38,119 nt of DNA, taken from the NCBI GenBank assembly GCA_018266875.1, contig JAFDZR010000020.1, positions 1,977 to 40,095 of the forward strand, in the 5' to 3' direction. This document shows positions 24,562 through 34,500 of this stretch, piece by piece. Below the pieces are notes generated by a model, which saw nothing but the letters and a program-made list of their open reading frames with translations, had not been told where the DNA came from and did not search any database. Each line of letters opens with the position of its first letter. The stretch's first letter is position 1. A program made the position numbers and the translations under genes. The DNA comes from Bacteroidota bacterium (GTDB lineage Bacteria > Bacteroidota > Ignavibacteria > Tepidaquicellales > Tepidaquicellaceae).

Positions 24562-25383
24562 TCATCTGACTTCCTGGACACATCCGAATCCCAGACTGCA
24601 GTGTTTTCCAAATCCTGCTTCATAACTTGTTCTTATAATTTCGGGATCAGCTTTTATTTTAAATGTCATATAGTATCCTTTTATTTTAGTTTCCTCCGCT
24701 GTCCCCTCTTTTATTGTTATCAATTTGGATTTACAGTTACCTTTTAATTCAAAGGAATCTACGGTTCCTAATTTTAATACATTGGAATCCTTATCATCAG
24801 GAGCTGATCCGTTTTTACTCATCAGAAGTGTAGTTTGCTTTTCCAGAAGATTTTTTTTCAGATAATTAAAATATTCAGGATCCTCCGGCGACAAATATTC
24901 CTGCGACTGCTTTCCATTATGAATAATACTTCTTGATAATACCATAGGAGAAATAGTTCTAAATATCATTTCCTCTTTTATCTCCGGCTCAGGAACCATT
25001 TCTACCGTATTCACACTAAATTCCGATTCCACATTTTTCTCATATATATTCATCTTCTGATCCATGAACATACCTATAATAAATTTTTCCACAGTTTTGT
25101 TACTCATCATACTGATGTCAAATTCAAATCTGCTGCACTCAATTTTCAGAAAACTTTTTCCGTATAAGCTCACAAAACTGCTTTTCGGAATATTAAGCTT
25201 TGAAAAAGTAAACATCTTGAACTTCTTATTTCCGCTCATGAATCCTGAATCATGAAGCCACCTGGAATAATTACCGTCGGAATTTTCTATGGTTTTGTAT
25301 ATGAATGAAGAAAGTAAGAATTGATAATTAATAGGAATAAGCTGATCCGGTTTGTTCTGTTTGACAGATAATCTGATTCTCAT
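24562..25383 (-). CDS. cas6: Cas6, crRNA-processing endoribonuclease
   Basis: A 273-aa RAMP nuclease that cuts the repeat transcript and leaves the 8-nt 5' handle, here predicted AUUGAGAC. The first ferredoxin domain contains YQFLLSSFIYKTIENSDGNY and SRWLHDSGF (residues 40-48), in the place where many Cas6 proteins have their general-base His, here His44. The middle has the FRTISPMVLSR segment typical of the family. The C-terminal glycine-rich loop EAGFGKHCSLGFGCVQ (about 255-270) is the Cas6 hallmark. It is separated from cas10 by 250 nt that contain a promoter, so the two can be regulated independently. No operator-type promoter is evident upstream of cas6 itself. Confidence 0.92.
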   Translation of the reverse strand: MRIRLSVKQNKPDQLIPINYQFLLSSFIYKTIENSDGNYSRWLHDSGFMSGNKKFKMFTFSKLNIPKSSFVSLYGKSFLKIECSRFEFDISMMSNKTVEKFIIGMFMDQKMNIYEKNVESEFSVNTVEMVPEPEIKEEMIFRTISPMVLSRSIIHNGKQSQEYLSPEDPEYFNYLKKNLLEKQTTLLMSKNGSAPDDKDSNVLKLGTVDSFELKGNCKSKLITIKEGTAEETKIKGYYMTFKIKADPEIIRTSYEAGFGKHCSLGFGCVQEVR

Positions 25384-26100
25384 AAATGTCCTGATAATTT
25401 ATTCCATTATAATTATTTAAGTCTATTCAATCAAGAAAGAATTCTTTGCATTGCGCTCATTTATCTTCTCTAATAAAAAATTGTTCCTGATCATTCAATT
25501 ATTAATGTTTTTATCCAACTTTCATATATTTTACTATTAACATTTTAATGTTATTATGATCTAAATCATAAGATTTCTTTTTAAAAAAGGTTCAGCCTAT
25601 TTTAAAGAAACAGTAATCTCCCTCTGAGCTCGTGTCAAGTCACGAGACGGGGTTGGTATAATGGTAATTAATTTTTTTCTAATGATCAGATTCCCGCCGG
25701 GAGCACGCGGGAATGACATTTTTAATTGGAATTAAGAATTACTAATTACGAATTACGAATATATTTTTCGATTAATAAATAGATTCCCGCCGGGAGCGCG
25801 CGGGAATGACATAAATGGGGAGCGTGCGGGTATGACTTTATATGGACATACTGAATGATAGTGAATCCGTTTTCGGTTCTTTCTTTTTTCTTATTACCTT
25901 TATGCCTTCGTGTCTTGGTGTTAAAAAGCGGTACGGAGATCTTCGATCGGCTTATTTTGCTTGAAGACTCAGTTGATAAAAAAAATCCTGAAATTAATTT
26001 CATTTCTCTATTAATTTCAGGACCTTGGTCTTTTTAATAATTATCAATAAATATTTTCAATTTTTCTTTTGAATCAAAAATATTTTGGACTGCATTGACA
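25384..26100. other. Repeat-bearing spacer at the right edge of the CRISPR island
   Basis: No credible gene. Besides composite repeat copy B (25689-25927) it holds an inverted repeat CTCGTG-tcaagt-CACGAG at 25629-25646 followed by ACGGGGTT, the same G-rich ending as in the 2.3-2.7 kb repeats. A CATTGCG half-site lies at 25449-25455, upstream of cas6, without the matching promoter element. The stretch marks the boundary between the island and ordinary chromosomal genes. Confidence 0.6.
25689..25927. repeat. Composite palindromic repeat, copy B
   Basis: Two palindromes with arms ATTCCCGC/GCGGGAAT (25689-25717 and 25782-25810) flank a run of AATTACGAATT-like units (25727-25760). The tail follows at 25851-25927: GAATGATAGTGAATCCGTTTT, a pyrimidine run, then CCTTCGTGTCTTGGTG. 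Module order equals copies A and C. Confidence 0.8.
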
Positions 26101-27306
26101 TTACGGCACAACGATTATTTCTACGGCTTCTGTAGATGCTCCGAATAAAGAACCGTCTTTATTCATCATCATCATTTGAAAATGCTGCCAGCCTGTTTCA
26201 GTTGGTTTGACTTTAAAGTTGAATGTAACTACCTCGCCGGGCTGAACATTTTCCGGAAGCTGAATATATCCGATTCCAAAGGAGTTCATTGTAACCTGAT
26301 TTAATTTACCGTCTACCATTACCAGCGCCTCATTACCTTTTATCCATGCTTTATTTCCTGTATTGGCTATTGTCACCGAAACATCTTCCTCAGTATTAAG
26401 TTTGAGTCTATCCGGAATTTGAAGTTTTACAAAAATGGAATTGTTCGTTCCGGTTGCTGATTCGCTGCTTCCTTTACCTGTAACTATAACATTAATTTTA
26501 TCAGAGATCTGTCCGAAATATGAATCCCCTTTTTTCATCATGTACTGAAGTGTATAATTTCCCGGAACGGACGGAGCCGTGACATAAAACTCTATTGACG
26601 AAGTCTGTCCGTTTTCGATTGTACTTGATAAACTTACGGGAGTGGTATTCCAGTCAGGATAAAGTATACCGGAAGGTTCTGTTACCGGAGCCAGTGTATA
26701 GCCTTCAAAAGAATTCCAGGGATATATCCCGGTGTTTTCAATTGTAACTGATACTTTATATTTTTCATCTGCATTCATACTTCCCGGCACTGAGATGTTA
26801 ATAAATTTAGATTCATTACCGTCCATTTTATAATTTACCGATTCAGAAACACCGCCTACTTTTATAACATTGACAGTGTATTCACCAAAATAGTTATTGT
26901 CCTTTGTCATTGCCCATCGTGAATTATAAATACCCTCTTTGTAAGGAGCAGTGATCTTAAAAAGCAAGATTGCTTTTTCACCGGGATGTATTTCCTTTGG
27001 CACTGCAATATTTTTAATTCCCCATACATCAGACATGTATTTATTATCGGATTCCACATAAAGAGACAGCATGTAGTTTTTATCATTACTCCATGTGTTC
27101 TTTCCTGTGTTTAAAAATGTTATTGAGGCTGCATATTCCTCTCCCGGCTTAAGAGATTCCGGAAAATCAACAGAGACAATCTTTGAATTGTCATCTGATA
27201 CAGAAGATCCGTATACAGAGTTTATATCCTGGGATTTTAATTCAGATACTGTCCCAAGTATTAACATCATACAAAATATTGTTATTACATTATGTAAATT
27301 TTTCAT
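26101..27306 (-). CDS. Secreted protein with three Ig-like repeats
   Basis: A 401-aa exported protein: an N-terminal signal segment (residues 1-25, IFCMMLILGTVSELKS) followed by three copies of a beta-sandwich domain at about 40-155, 165-280 and 290-401. Each repeat has the pattern V..P..L..GE.Y...I...NTG...W, then a PGE/GQ segment and a C-terminal FG strand (NNYFGEYTV, DSYFGQISD, GSLFGASTE). This resembles the NBR1-type (N_BRCA1_IG) immunoglobulin-like fold of bacterial surface proteins. No catalytic domain and no clear type IX sorting domain. Probably an envelope or matrix protein. It stands alone, flanked by repeat-rich spacers, with no visible link to the CRISPR genes. Confidence 0.7.
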   Translation of the reverse strand: MKNLHNVITIFCMMLILGTVSELKSQDINSVYGSSVSDDNSKIVSVDFPESLKPGEEYAASITFLNTGKNTWSNDKNYMLSLYVESDNKYMSDVWGIKNIAVPKEIHPGEKAILLFKITAPYKEGIYNSRWAMTKDNNYFGEYTVNVIKVGGVSESVNYKMDGNESKFINISVPGSMNADEKYKVSVTIENTGIYPWNSFEGYTLAPVTEPSGILYPDWNTTPVSLSSTIENGQTSSIEFYVTAPSVPGNYTLQYMMKKGDSYFGQISDKINVIVTGKGSSESATGTNNSIFVKLQIPDRLKLNTEEDVSVTIANTGNKAWIKGNEALVMVDGKLNQVTMNSFGIGYIQLPENVQPGEVVTFNFKVKPTETGWQHFQMMMMNKDGSLFGASTEAVEIIVVP

Positions 27307-27793
27307 ATTTTTTTAATTAATAAATAAATTTTAGTTTTAAATTTTATCTTTCTGATACAGAATTTAGTGATTCAGATTTTAGACAGGCAGCTATAATAAG
27401 CATATAATTCTTATCATTAATAAGGGTATTGAGAATGCCATTATAGAAATGGTTAAAAACAGGTCATTTATTGATGAATATTTTGTGTTATTTTTATAAT
27501 TCAGACTATTATACTTGCATGAATGATAATATTTAGGAGCTGATATGAATAGGAATGAAAAATTTTCCTTTATTTATTTTTTCTCGTTTTCTTTTTGTCT
27601 TAGTGTCTTAGTGACTTAGTGTCTTGATGTCTTGGTGGTAAGAATGATAAGATTCCCGCCGGAAGCGCGCGGGAATGATTTTAGTGGAATAAATTGGAAT
27701 GAGAAAGAATCAGTTTTCAGTTCTTTTTTTTTTTTAAATCTTTGTGTCTTTGCGTCTTGGTGGTAAAAATTTCTCTGTTACAGAATTGAAAAA
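27307..27793. other. Spacer with composite repeat copy C
   Basis: AT-rich spacer without a gene. Positions 27591-27770 carry the composite repeat; the first 280 bases show nothing recognisable beyond a few AT-rich dyads. Confidence 0.55.
27591..27770. repeat. Composite palindromic repeat, copy C
   Basis: A stretch of 9-10 bp units (GTGTCTTAGTGACTTAGTGT, then TTGATGTCTTGGTGGTAAG) at 27591-27642; a palindrome at 27651-27678 with arms ATTCCCGC/GCGGGAAT; then the tail at 27696-27770, with GGAATGAGAAAGAATCAGTT, a T run, and TTTGTGTCTTTGCGTCTTGG. This copy has the tail motif on both sides of the palindrome. Confidence 0.8.
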
Positions 27794-28708
27794 TTATTTC
27801 TTCAGTTTCTCCCGGAGTGTCTTTAATGCTACTGTTACTCTCGGTCCGGCTCTGAACATTATGTCATCATCTATAAGTATTATGTGATCCTTTCTTACAG
27901 CATCAGTATTCCCGAGCTTTTCCCTGATCTCTTTTATCAGGGTTTCATTCTGCTGAACATTAAATGTGTCAGCCGGAAAGATTATGTATCCCGGGTTTTT
28001 GCTGATGACATCCTCATAATTTACCGACGGATATTCGAGCATTTCTCCGGAATATATATTCTGCAGCCCGGCATGCTCTGTAATCTCGCTTATGAATGTT
28101 TTTCCGTTAGTTGTCATGAGAGGATTGAGAGATATGAGTATAAGGGCTTTTCTGTCAGCGTCAGAAGTATTTCCTCTGATTTTCAGTTCATCGGAAATGG
28201 TTCTAATCAAACTATCCGCTGCTGCCTTCTTTCCCGTGATGATCCCGATGTCGCTGATCATTTTATAAATTCCGTTTATGTCTTTCGCATTGCTGAGAAA
28301 TAATTTCATACCCATATTTTTCAGCGACTGGTATGTGGGATTGTTAACTCCGCTTACATTGACAAAGATGAGATCGGGTTTTAATGAGGAAATTTTTTCA
28401 TAATCCGGACTCAAGTAACTTCCGGTGTTAACCTTTGTCTTTGCAGCCGGCGGATAATCACAGAATTCAGTTACGCCGTACAAAACCGAATCTGCTCCCA
28501 GGGCATATATGGTCTCAGTTATATTCGGTCCGAGAGATATTATCCTGACCGGATTGGAATCAAAACTTACTTCAATTCCCGCGTCGTCCTTTACCGTGAA
28601 TTTTGCTTTGGTTTTTTCAGATGGTTTGGAGCAGCTGAAATTTACAGCGCAGTTCATAACAAGTAACAGAAAAAAAACCGCGCGGGATAATGATTTATAT
28701 TTCAGCAA
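27794..28708 (-). CDS. Periplasmic binding lipoprotein, BtuF/FepB type
   Basis: A 304-aa substrate-binding component of an ABC importer for vitamin B12, haem or iron chelates. The N-terminal lipoprotein signal ends in the lipobox VNFSC (Cys26). The class III binding fold is evident: RIISLGPNITETIYALGADS at about residues 55-74, GVTEFCDYPP, TGSYLSPDYEKISSLKPDLI and a C-terminal half connected by one long helix (NINGIYKMISDIGIITGKKA-like region, about 145-165). No permease or ATPase gene is adjacent, so the substrate cannot be inferred from context. It starts 10 nt after the stop of the 427-aa gene, so the two are probably co-transcribed. Complete. Confidence 0.88.
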   Translation of the reverse strand: MLKYKSLSRAVFFLLLVMNCAVNFSCSKPSEKTKAKFTVKDDAGIEVSFDSNPVRIISLGPNITETIYALGADSVLYGVTEFCDYPPAAKTKVNTGSYLSPDYEKISSLKPDLIFVNVSGVNNPTYQSLKNMGMKLFLSNAKDINGIYKMISDIGIITGKKAAADSLIRTISDELKIRGNTSDADRKALILISLNPLMTTNGKTFISEITEHAGLQNIYSGEMLEYPSVNYEDVISKNPGYIIFPADTFNVQQNETLIKEIREKLGNTDAVRKDHIILIDDDIMFRAGPRVTVALKTLREKLKK

Positions 28709-28717
28709 ATTAAACTT

Positions 28718-30001
28718 CTAAGTCTTTAATTTTTTCTTCTTTGCTGCGGGGAACAGAACGTTATTAAGGATAAGTCTGTAACCCGGCGAATGCGGAAACA
28801 TATTCAGATCAGTCTTTGGATCGCCTACTGCATGCTGATAATCCTCCGGATCATGTCCGCCGTAAAATGTGAACGTTCCCCTGCCGTAATTGCCGTGAAT
28901 ATATCTCACATAATCAGTACCGTCTTTCAGAGCAAGTATCGTCACATTTTTTTTGATGAGACTTTTCCGGAATCCTGTTGTCTGTCCGAGAAATCCGTTT
29001 ATAAGCGAAGTATGGCACTGATTAAGCATTGACGGAACCGGATCAAACTTTGCGGAAAAATCCACAAGGGTAAAATTATCATTGTACTGACCCATTGTAA
29101 GAAGCTGTGTTGTTACGTCTATATTAGAATATTCATAAACCAGAGGATTCATCTCAACCGAGAAATTTTCAAAAGCCAGACAGTCAGAATAATCAAGTTT
29201 TGAATTTGCCTGCGGATCTGCAGGATCTCCGTCAAAAATAGATTCGCAAATATCCGTATTCTGCGCTGCAAGCGCTATGTCGTAAGTATCAGTCGCCGAG
29301 CACATTGCAAAAAGAAATCCGCCGTTGGCAATATACTGTTTAAGCTTTTTTACAACTGCAAGTTTCATCTGAGAGACTTTTTTAAAACCGAGTTTCGCAG
29401 CCATGTCTTCATTTATTTTAACCTGATTGAGATACCATGGGGCTGTGCCGTATGATGCGAAGAATTTTCCGTACTGACCGGTGAAGTCTTCATGGTGCAG
29501 ATGAAGCCAGTCGTAACCTTTTAACTTATCAGCGAGAACTTCTTCGTCCCACAGTTTTTCATATGGGATTTCCGCGTATTCAAGTACAAGCTGAACAGCA
29601 TCATCCCACGGGACTGCATTCGGAGGAACGTACACAGCGATCTTTGCGACTTTCTCAAGTCTTACTACATCCATATTATTCTTTTCATCCTTCACTTCGG
29701 CATATACCTGAGCTGTCTGCGTTCCGTCCAGCAGTTCGTAAGAAACGCCTTTCTGCCTGCATTCATCCTCGAGTTTCGAAGAATAACCGAACATAAAAGA
29801 ACCGCCTCTGAAATTCAAAAGCCAGTCCACTTCTCTGTTGGCAAGCAATTGTCTGTATGCAATACCGTATGCTTTAAGGTGATTCGTCTGGGTAGGCTCC
29901 ATCGGTATGAGTAATTTAACCTGTGCTGAAACCGGAATTACAAAAAGGAATGAAATTAGTAGTATTAAAAAACTTTTTATTCTGTTATTATTCACAAACA
30001 A
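28718..30001 (-). CDS. Secreted protein of a family often labelled asparagine synthetase B
   Basis: A 427-aa protein with an N-terminal signal peptide (FLILLISFLFVIPVSAQ, cleavage after VSA). The mature part begins KLLIPMEPTQTNHLKAYGIA and continues with VDWLLNFRGGSF, YAEIPYEKLWDEE, LHLHHEDFTGQYG and FTFYGGHDPEDYQH. These are conserved in a Bacteroidota family that databases often name asparagine synthetase B, although I see no glutaminase or synthetase active-site motif. The GxxF/HHED and GGHDP pieces suggest an amidotransferase-like (ThuA-type) fold. The start is TTG at 30001; GTG at 29995 is an alternative. Divergent from tsaD. Function unknown; the database name should not be trusted. Confidence 0.65.
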   Translation of the reverse strand: MFVNNNRIKSFLILLISFLFVIPVSAQVKLLIPMEPTQTNHLKAYGIAYRQLLANREVDWLLNFRGGSFMFGYSSKLEDECRQKGVSYELLDGTQTAQVYAEVKDEKNNMDVVRLEKVAKIAVYVPPNAVPWDDAVQLVLEYAEIPYEKLWDEEVLADKLKGYDWLHLHHEDFTGQYGKFFASYGTAPWYLNQVKINEDMAAKLGFKKVSQMKLAVVKKLKQYIANGGFLFAMCSATDTYDIALAAQNTDICESIFDGDPADPQANSKLDYSDCLAFENFSVEMNPLVYEYSNIDVTTQLLTMGQYNDNFTLVDFSAKFDPVPSMLNQCHTSLINGFLGQTTGFRKSLIKKNVTILALKDGTDYVRYIHGNYGRGTFTFYGGHDPEDYQHAVGDPKTDLNMFPHSPGYRLILNNVLFPAAKKKKLKT

Positions 30002-30088
30002 ATTTACTTTTTAATTAGAGTTAAATCAATAGAAACGTAATTATTTAATTTAAGTAACAAAACTTTTTTTATTAATGTTATTTTACGA

Positions 30089-31114
30089 ATGAATATTCTT
30101 GCAATCGAATCATCATGTGACGAAACTTCAGCGGCTGTACTGGAAAATGAAAAGGTGCTCTCGAATATCATTTCTTCACAGATCTCTCACGGGGAATTCG
30201 GAGGAGTTGTTCCTGAACTTGCCTCACGCGAACATCTGAAAAACATTGCGCTCATCACACAAAGTTCTTTGGATGAATCGGGTAAGCGTCTTAAAGATAT
30301 GGATATTATAGCAGCCACTTCAGAGCCGGGATTAATTGGTTCTCTGCTTATTGGAATGAATTTTGCAAAAACTCTGGCTTTCTCGCTCAATATTCCTTTT
30401 GTTCCTGTAAATCATATTCAGTCGCACCTTTATTCAAACTTTCTGAACGGGCAGGAAAGGGAGTTTCCTTTTCTGGGACTTATTATTTCCGGAGGTCATA
30501 CTTTGCTTATAGTGGTCGAAGATCTTTTTCAACATAAAATAATCGGATATACTGTGGATGACGCCGCAGGAGAAGCCTTTGACAAAACCGCAAAGCTTCT
30601 CGGTCTCGGATATCCTGGCGGACAGATGATTGACGAACATTCAAAAAGCGGAGACAGGACATATCATAAATTTCCCATGGCCGTTGTAAGAGGAAGCGAT
30701 TTTAATTTTTCATTCTCAGGTATCAAGACTTCAGTTTTATATTATCTGAAGAAAATTGATTTTGAAAATAAAAAAACCCCGCAGCTTGTTTCCGATATCG
30801 CGGCTTCATTTCAGGAAGCTGTAGCCGAGAGTTTATTTAAAACCGTTTTAAAAGCTTCAAAGAAATTCAACATAAAGACGATCTCCGTTTCCGGAGGCGT
30901 TTCAGCTAACAGCAGAATCCGTGAAAAATTTGCAGAACTTGAGACAAGGGGTTTCAAAATTTATTTCCCGGAACAACAATATGCGGCTGATAATGCAGCA
31001 ATGATTGGTATTACAGCTTATTTAAAATATCAGAATAATAATGACAAAGAATATTTCAGGAACGTATCACTAAAACATTTAGCAGGAGCGAGACTCGATT
31101 ATGAGAATTTTTAA
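30089..31114 (+). CDS. tsaD: TsaD, tRNA threonylcarbamoyladenosine transferase
   Basis: A 341-aa enzyme of the universal TsaD/Kae1/Gcp family, usual length. With TsaB and TsaE it transfers threonylcarbamoyl to A37 of tRNAs reading ANN codons. The ASKHA fold begins MNILAIESSCDETSAAVLEN; metal-binding His109 and His113 lie in VNHIQSHLYS; the phosphate loop LIISGGHTLL and the C-terminal VSGGVSANSRIR and YAADNAAMIG (metal-ligand Asp) are all intact. ATG at 30089. The first gene on the plus strand after a long minus-strand region, and essential in most bacteria, so it gives a chromosomal anchor. Overlaps the next gene by 14 nt. Confidence 0.98.
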   Translation: MNILAIESSCDETSAAVLENEKVLSNIISSQISHGEFGGVVPELASREHLKNIALITQSSLDESGKRLKDMDIIAATSEPGLIGSLLIGMNFAKTLAFSLNIPFVPVNHIQSHLYSNFLNGQEREFPFLGLIISGGHTLLIVVEDLFQHKIIGYTVDDAAGEAFDKTAKLLGLGYPGGQMIDEHSKSGDRTYHKFPMAVVRGSDFNFSFSGIKTSVLYYLKKIDFENKKTPQLVSDIAASFQEAVAESLFKTVLKASKKFNIKTISVSGGVSANSRIREKFAELETRGFKIYFPEQQYAADNAAMIGITAYLKYQNNNDKEYFRNVSLKHLAGARLDYENF

Positions 31115-31562
31115 ACAGCGAATACCGATACTGATACTGACAGCTTTTATCTTTGAGCTTTTATTCCTGACTGCCGGCTGCGGCAAGATCAGTCAGGGAC
31201 TGCAGAGAAGAAAATTCGAATTTCTATACAGGATGAATAATGATGTTTCCCTGCTGAAAGAATATACTGCGGAGATAAGCAGATATGAAGACCTGGATTT
31301 TTATGAACAGCGCATGAATAAATTCTATGCCGATGTAAACAAACTTGAAACAGTTAACGGATACGGAGAATCAAGAATACTCAAGGAGGATCTAATGAAA
31401 CTCATAGATGATAATATCAGGTCAGTTAATGTTCTGCGCATGAAACAGTTCCCTCCCGGTGAAAATCTCAGCGGTGAATACGAGATACTTTCAATGAAAG
31501 AAAAAGTATATGATTTTCTAGACCGGATCAACGAGGAAATAATCCGCGTCGGAAAAGATTAG
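31101..31562 (+). CDS. Small lipoprotein of unknown function
   Basis: A 153-aa protein with a lipoprotein signal: basic start, long hydrophobic stretch, lipobox LTAGC with Cys27. The mature part is all-helical and charged (YRMNNDVSLLKEYTAEISRY, then ILKEDLMKLIDDNIRSVNVL), perhaps a coiled coil at the outer or inner membrane. It starts inside the end of tsaD (14-nt overlap) so is translationally coupled to it, but no functional link is implied. No family recognised. Confidence 0.75.
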   Translation: MRIFKQRIPILILTAFIFELLFLTAGCGKISQGLQRRKFEFLYRMNNDVSLLKEYTAEISRYEDLDFYEQRMNKFYADVNKLETVNGYGESRILKEDLMKLIDDNIRSVNVLRMKQFPPGENLSGEYEILSMKEKVYDFLDRINEEIIRVGKD

Positions 31563-31565
31563 TTT

Positions 31566-34500
31566 TTATCTCAGCACTACAAGTTTCCTGACCTCTGATT
31601 CAAGGGATTTGGATCCGTTGATAAGCAATTTATAAAGATAAGTCCCGTTGGCAATATTATCCCCGTCACTGTCCTTTCCGTCCCAGCTTACAGTATTGAA
31701 ACCTATATTTGCAGGAATATCTATCTGCCTGATTAGTCTTCCGGAGATTGTATAAATTTTTATTATGCAGCTGCCGGGATCTTCAAAACCTGTGAGATCA
31801 AACATGAAGTTAGTTTCACTTCTCATCGGATTGGGAAAATTGTAAAGTTTATCTATTGTGAAATCACCGCTGACATTAAGAGAGAAATCAACTGTATCCG
31901 AAGTTCCGTCTGAATTACCCGACAATATCCTTAACTTATTTTCTCCTTTGATGAGTTCAGGATAAAACATGATCTCATTCTGAAAGACAATTCTATTCTC
32001 CGATTTTCTGCCTGAATTGTCAGGAATTTTTCCGGTCTTATCAGCTGCGTTACTCCTTATTATACTGACTCCGTTCAGGAATACTTCCCTCAATTCCGAA
32101 TGTGAATCAGATGAACTCAGATCCGGATTATTATTAATGACTATCTTTATTTCAGGCTTAAGACTTACGTTATCTCCGTTTTCAATTCTTTTCCCGTCAC
32201 TGAAAACTTCAATACCGGCAGTTCCTGATGATACCTGAGTAAGATTAAAATAAACATAATTATTAAATGTAAACGCTTCGTTGAAATTTCCTTTCGGCAG
32301 AATTTCAACATAGAACGTTAACGGACTAACATTGCCTGTTCGGAGAGATGGAACAGTGAACTTTGATTCATGAACGACTGAATTATTTTTCTGAACAGGA
32401 ACATTCACTGTATCGGTTCTGATCAGATAATTATCGTAGTTTTTCAGCATGTAAACTTTCGCCACATAACCGGGAATATCAAGGTCTCCGGCATTATAAT
32501 ATCTGAATCTTACTTTTATTTCCTTTCCTGAATAAGCAGTCGAATCAGATTTCCAGAGTTCATCAAGTTCGGCGGAAGTCTCAGCCGGATTTCTGTAATT
32601 CAGTTTGAATGAAGTCAGCGCCGGAGAACTGTTCCCGGTCAGCGTATCTATTGTCAGTTTCCCTGTAAGGTTAAGCGTTGGATACTGAACCGCATTTACT
32701 GAAGAAAGGTCGGTGTTAGCATTTGTGGAAATATTCTGAAGCAGCAGATCAGAGCTTCCGTCATTCTTAACTCCATAGACATCAAAGAGTATTTTATTTG
32801 AAGGCAGAAGCACATTATTCCATGAGAAATTTTTCCATGCATTTGCAGGACCTGAATTAATTGTTATTGATCCCGAGATATTCCTGAACTTCTTTATAAG
32901 CGAGGATTCGGATAATGTCCAGCTCGTAATGTATCTGTTAACAGTTTCGGATACATCAGACTGCGAAGCTCCGAGATATCCGATGAAGCTCCACGTATCA
33001 AAAAATCCGATCCTGAAATTAGCTATCTTTGTGCTACCAAACTGCGCGAATTTGCTAATGACATTTGTATTGAGCAGAAATGTATTGGCAACATAAGCGG
33101 CATTCAGTCCCATGAGATAATGAGTAGTGTCAAAAGTGTTAAGGAAATTCAAAACAGAATCTGAAGAATTTGCAAAGAGCATTTTAAAATTTCTGAACTG
33201 CAGAATTTTACCGTCCACTTTCCTGACCTTAATTAGATTCAGACCAGTATTCCCTCCGGCATCAATGTGGATGCTTTTATCAAGTACGGAAAAATATGAC
33301 GCTTCCGATCCGTTGCTGCCGTAAGATTTCACATAAAGGTTTCCGTTGAATTCGTTTATCTTTATGCCGTTAATATTATTGTCAGAATTATAAGATGTGT
33401 TGCTGAGTTCGTATTGCGCGAACTGCGGTGAGCTGATCCTGTAAATTGTTGTAACAGTGTCTGATGCATCCTGCTCCGATTTATCCGAAGCTGACAGAAG
33501 CGGATTGTATTTAAATATCTGAACCGAAGACCAGCCCGAACTGTCGCCGTCAATAACTGAATTCGTTCTCCAGTAATAAACCTTTGAGGTATCTCTTACC
33601 GGAAGCAGTGTTTTGAATTTTGTAATTACACCTGAAGGAGAATTATTAACGAACAACTGCTTCACCGGAGAATTAAAAAGACCCGTTGTATCTGTCTGAA
33701 GAAGAAGAGTTATATTCTTCGGTGCTTTATTTATAAAAGGATTAAGTCCGGTATATTCAACAGTGTCCTGTCTTACAACGGAATTGTTTACGGGTTTGAA
33801 AGGCACGAATGAAACATTCTTCACATTGATATCAAAGTTAATCGTATTATCATTCTTGTTTTCATTGGGGGAATAATTATTCAGGTCCAGTATTACAGAT
33901 GCCTTGTAAATCCCTTTAGAATTCAGTCTGAAATCAAAAGAGACTGAATCTTTATTTGAGAAGTTACGCAGCATTACATCTTTTGTTAAATACCTGGTAA
34001 AGTTTTTATTAATCAGTAATCTTACAAGACAAGAATCCGAATTAGTGCCGATATTTTTCGGATAGATCTTCAGAGTAACATTTTCATTGACTGACGGATT
34101 GCTGCTGGAAAGTTTATAGTCGCTCTGTGAAATTGAAAATTCCGGATATCTGGGCATCTGTATCTTTAATGCAGGATCACCCATGAGAGTATAGCAGTTT
34201 ACCGAATGCCTGATGGAAAAACTTATTGAATCCGATTTAAGAGTATTGGTTGCGGATTTAATGAGGTCACCGACTCTCCTGACAGAATCTTTAGCGAATG
34301 CTTTGTAAATGCTGGTATTCATAAAAGATCCTGAATAAATAAATCCCCAGCCTGCTGTTGCAAAGAAAGCAACCGCTCCTTTATTATTCATATTCATAAA
34401 TCTTTCCCCGAAAGATCTGAAATTCGGCTCCCCTACTTTTCCTGTATAACAAGTCATGCTGAAAATTATCGGGAATCTTCCGGAGTTATTTAATATTGAA

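Noticed and set aside
25629..25646. Hairpin CTCGTG-tcaagt-CACGAG as a terminator
   Set aside because: Followed by a G-rich sequence rather than a T run; more likely part of a dispersed repeat.
28718..30001. Asparagine synthetase B as a functional name
   Set aside because: The protein has a signal peptide and none of the glutaminase or synthetase motifs; the database label is probably a propagated misannotation.
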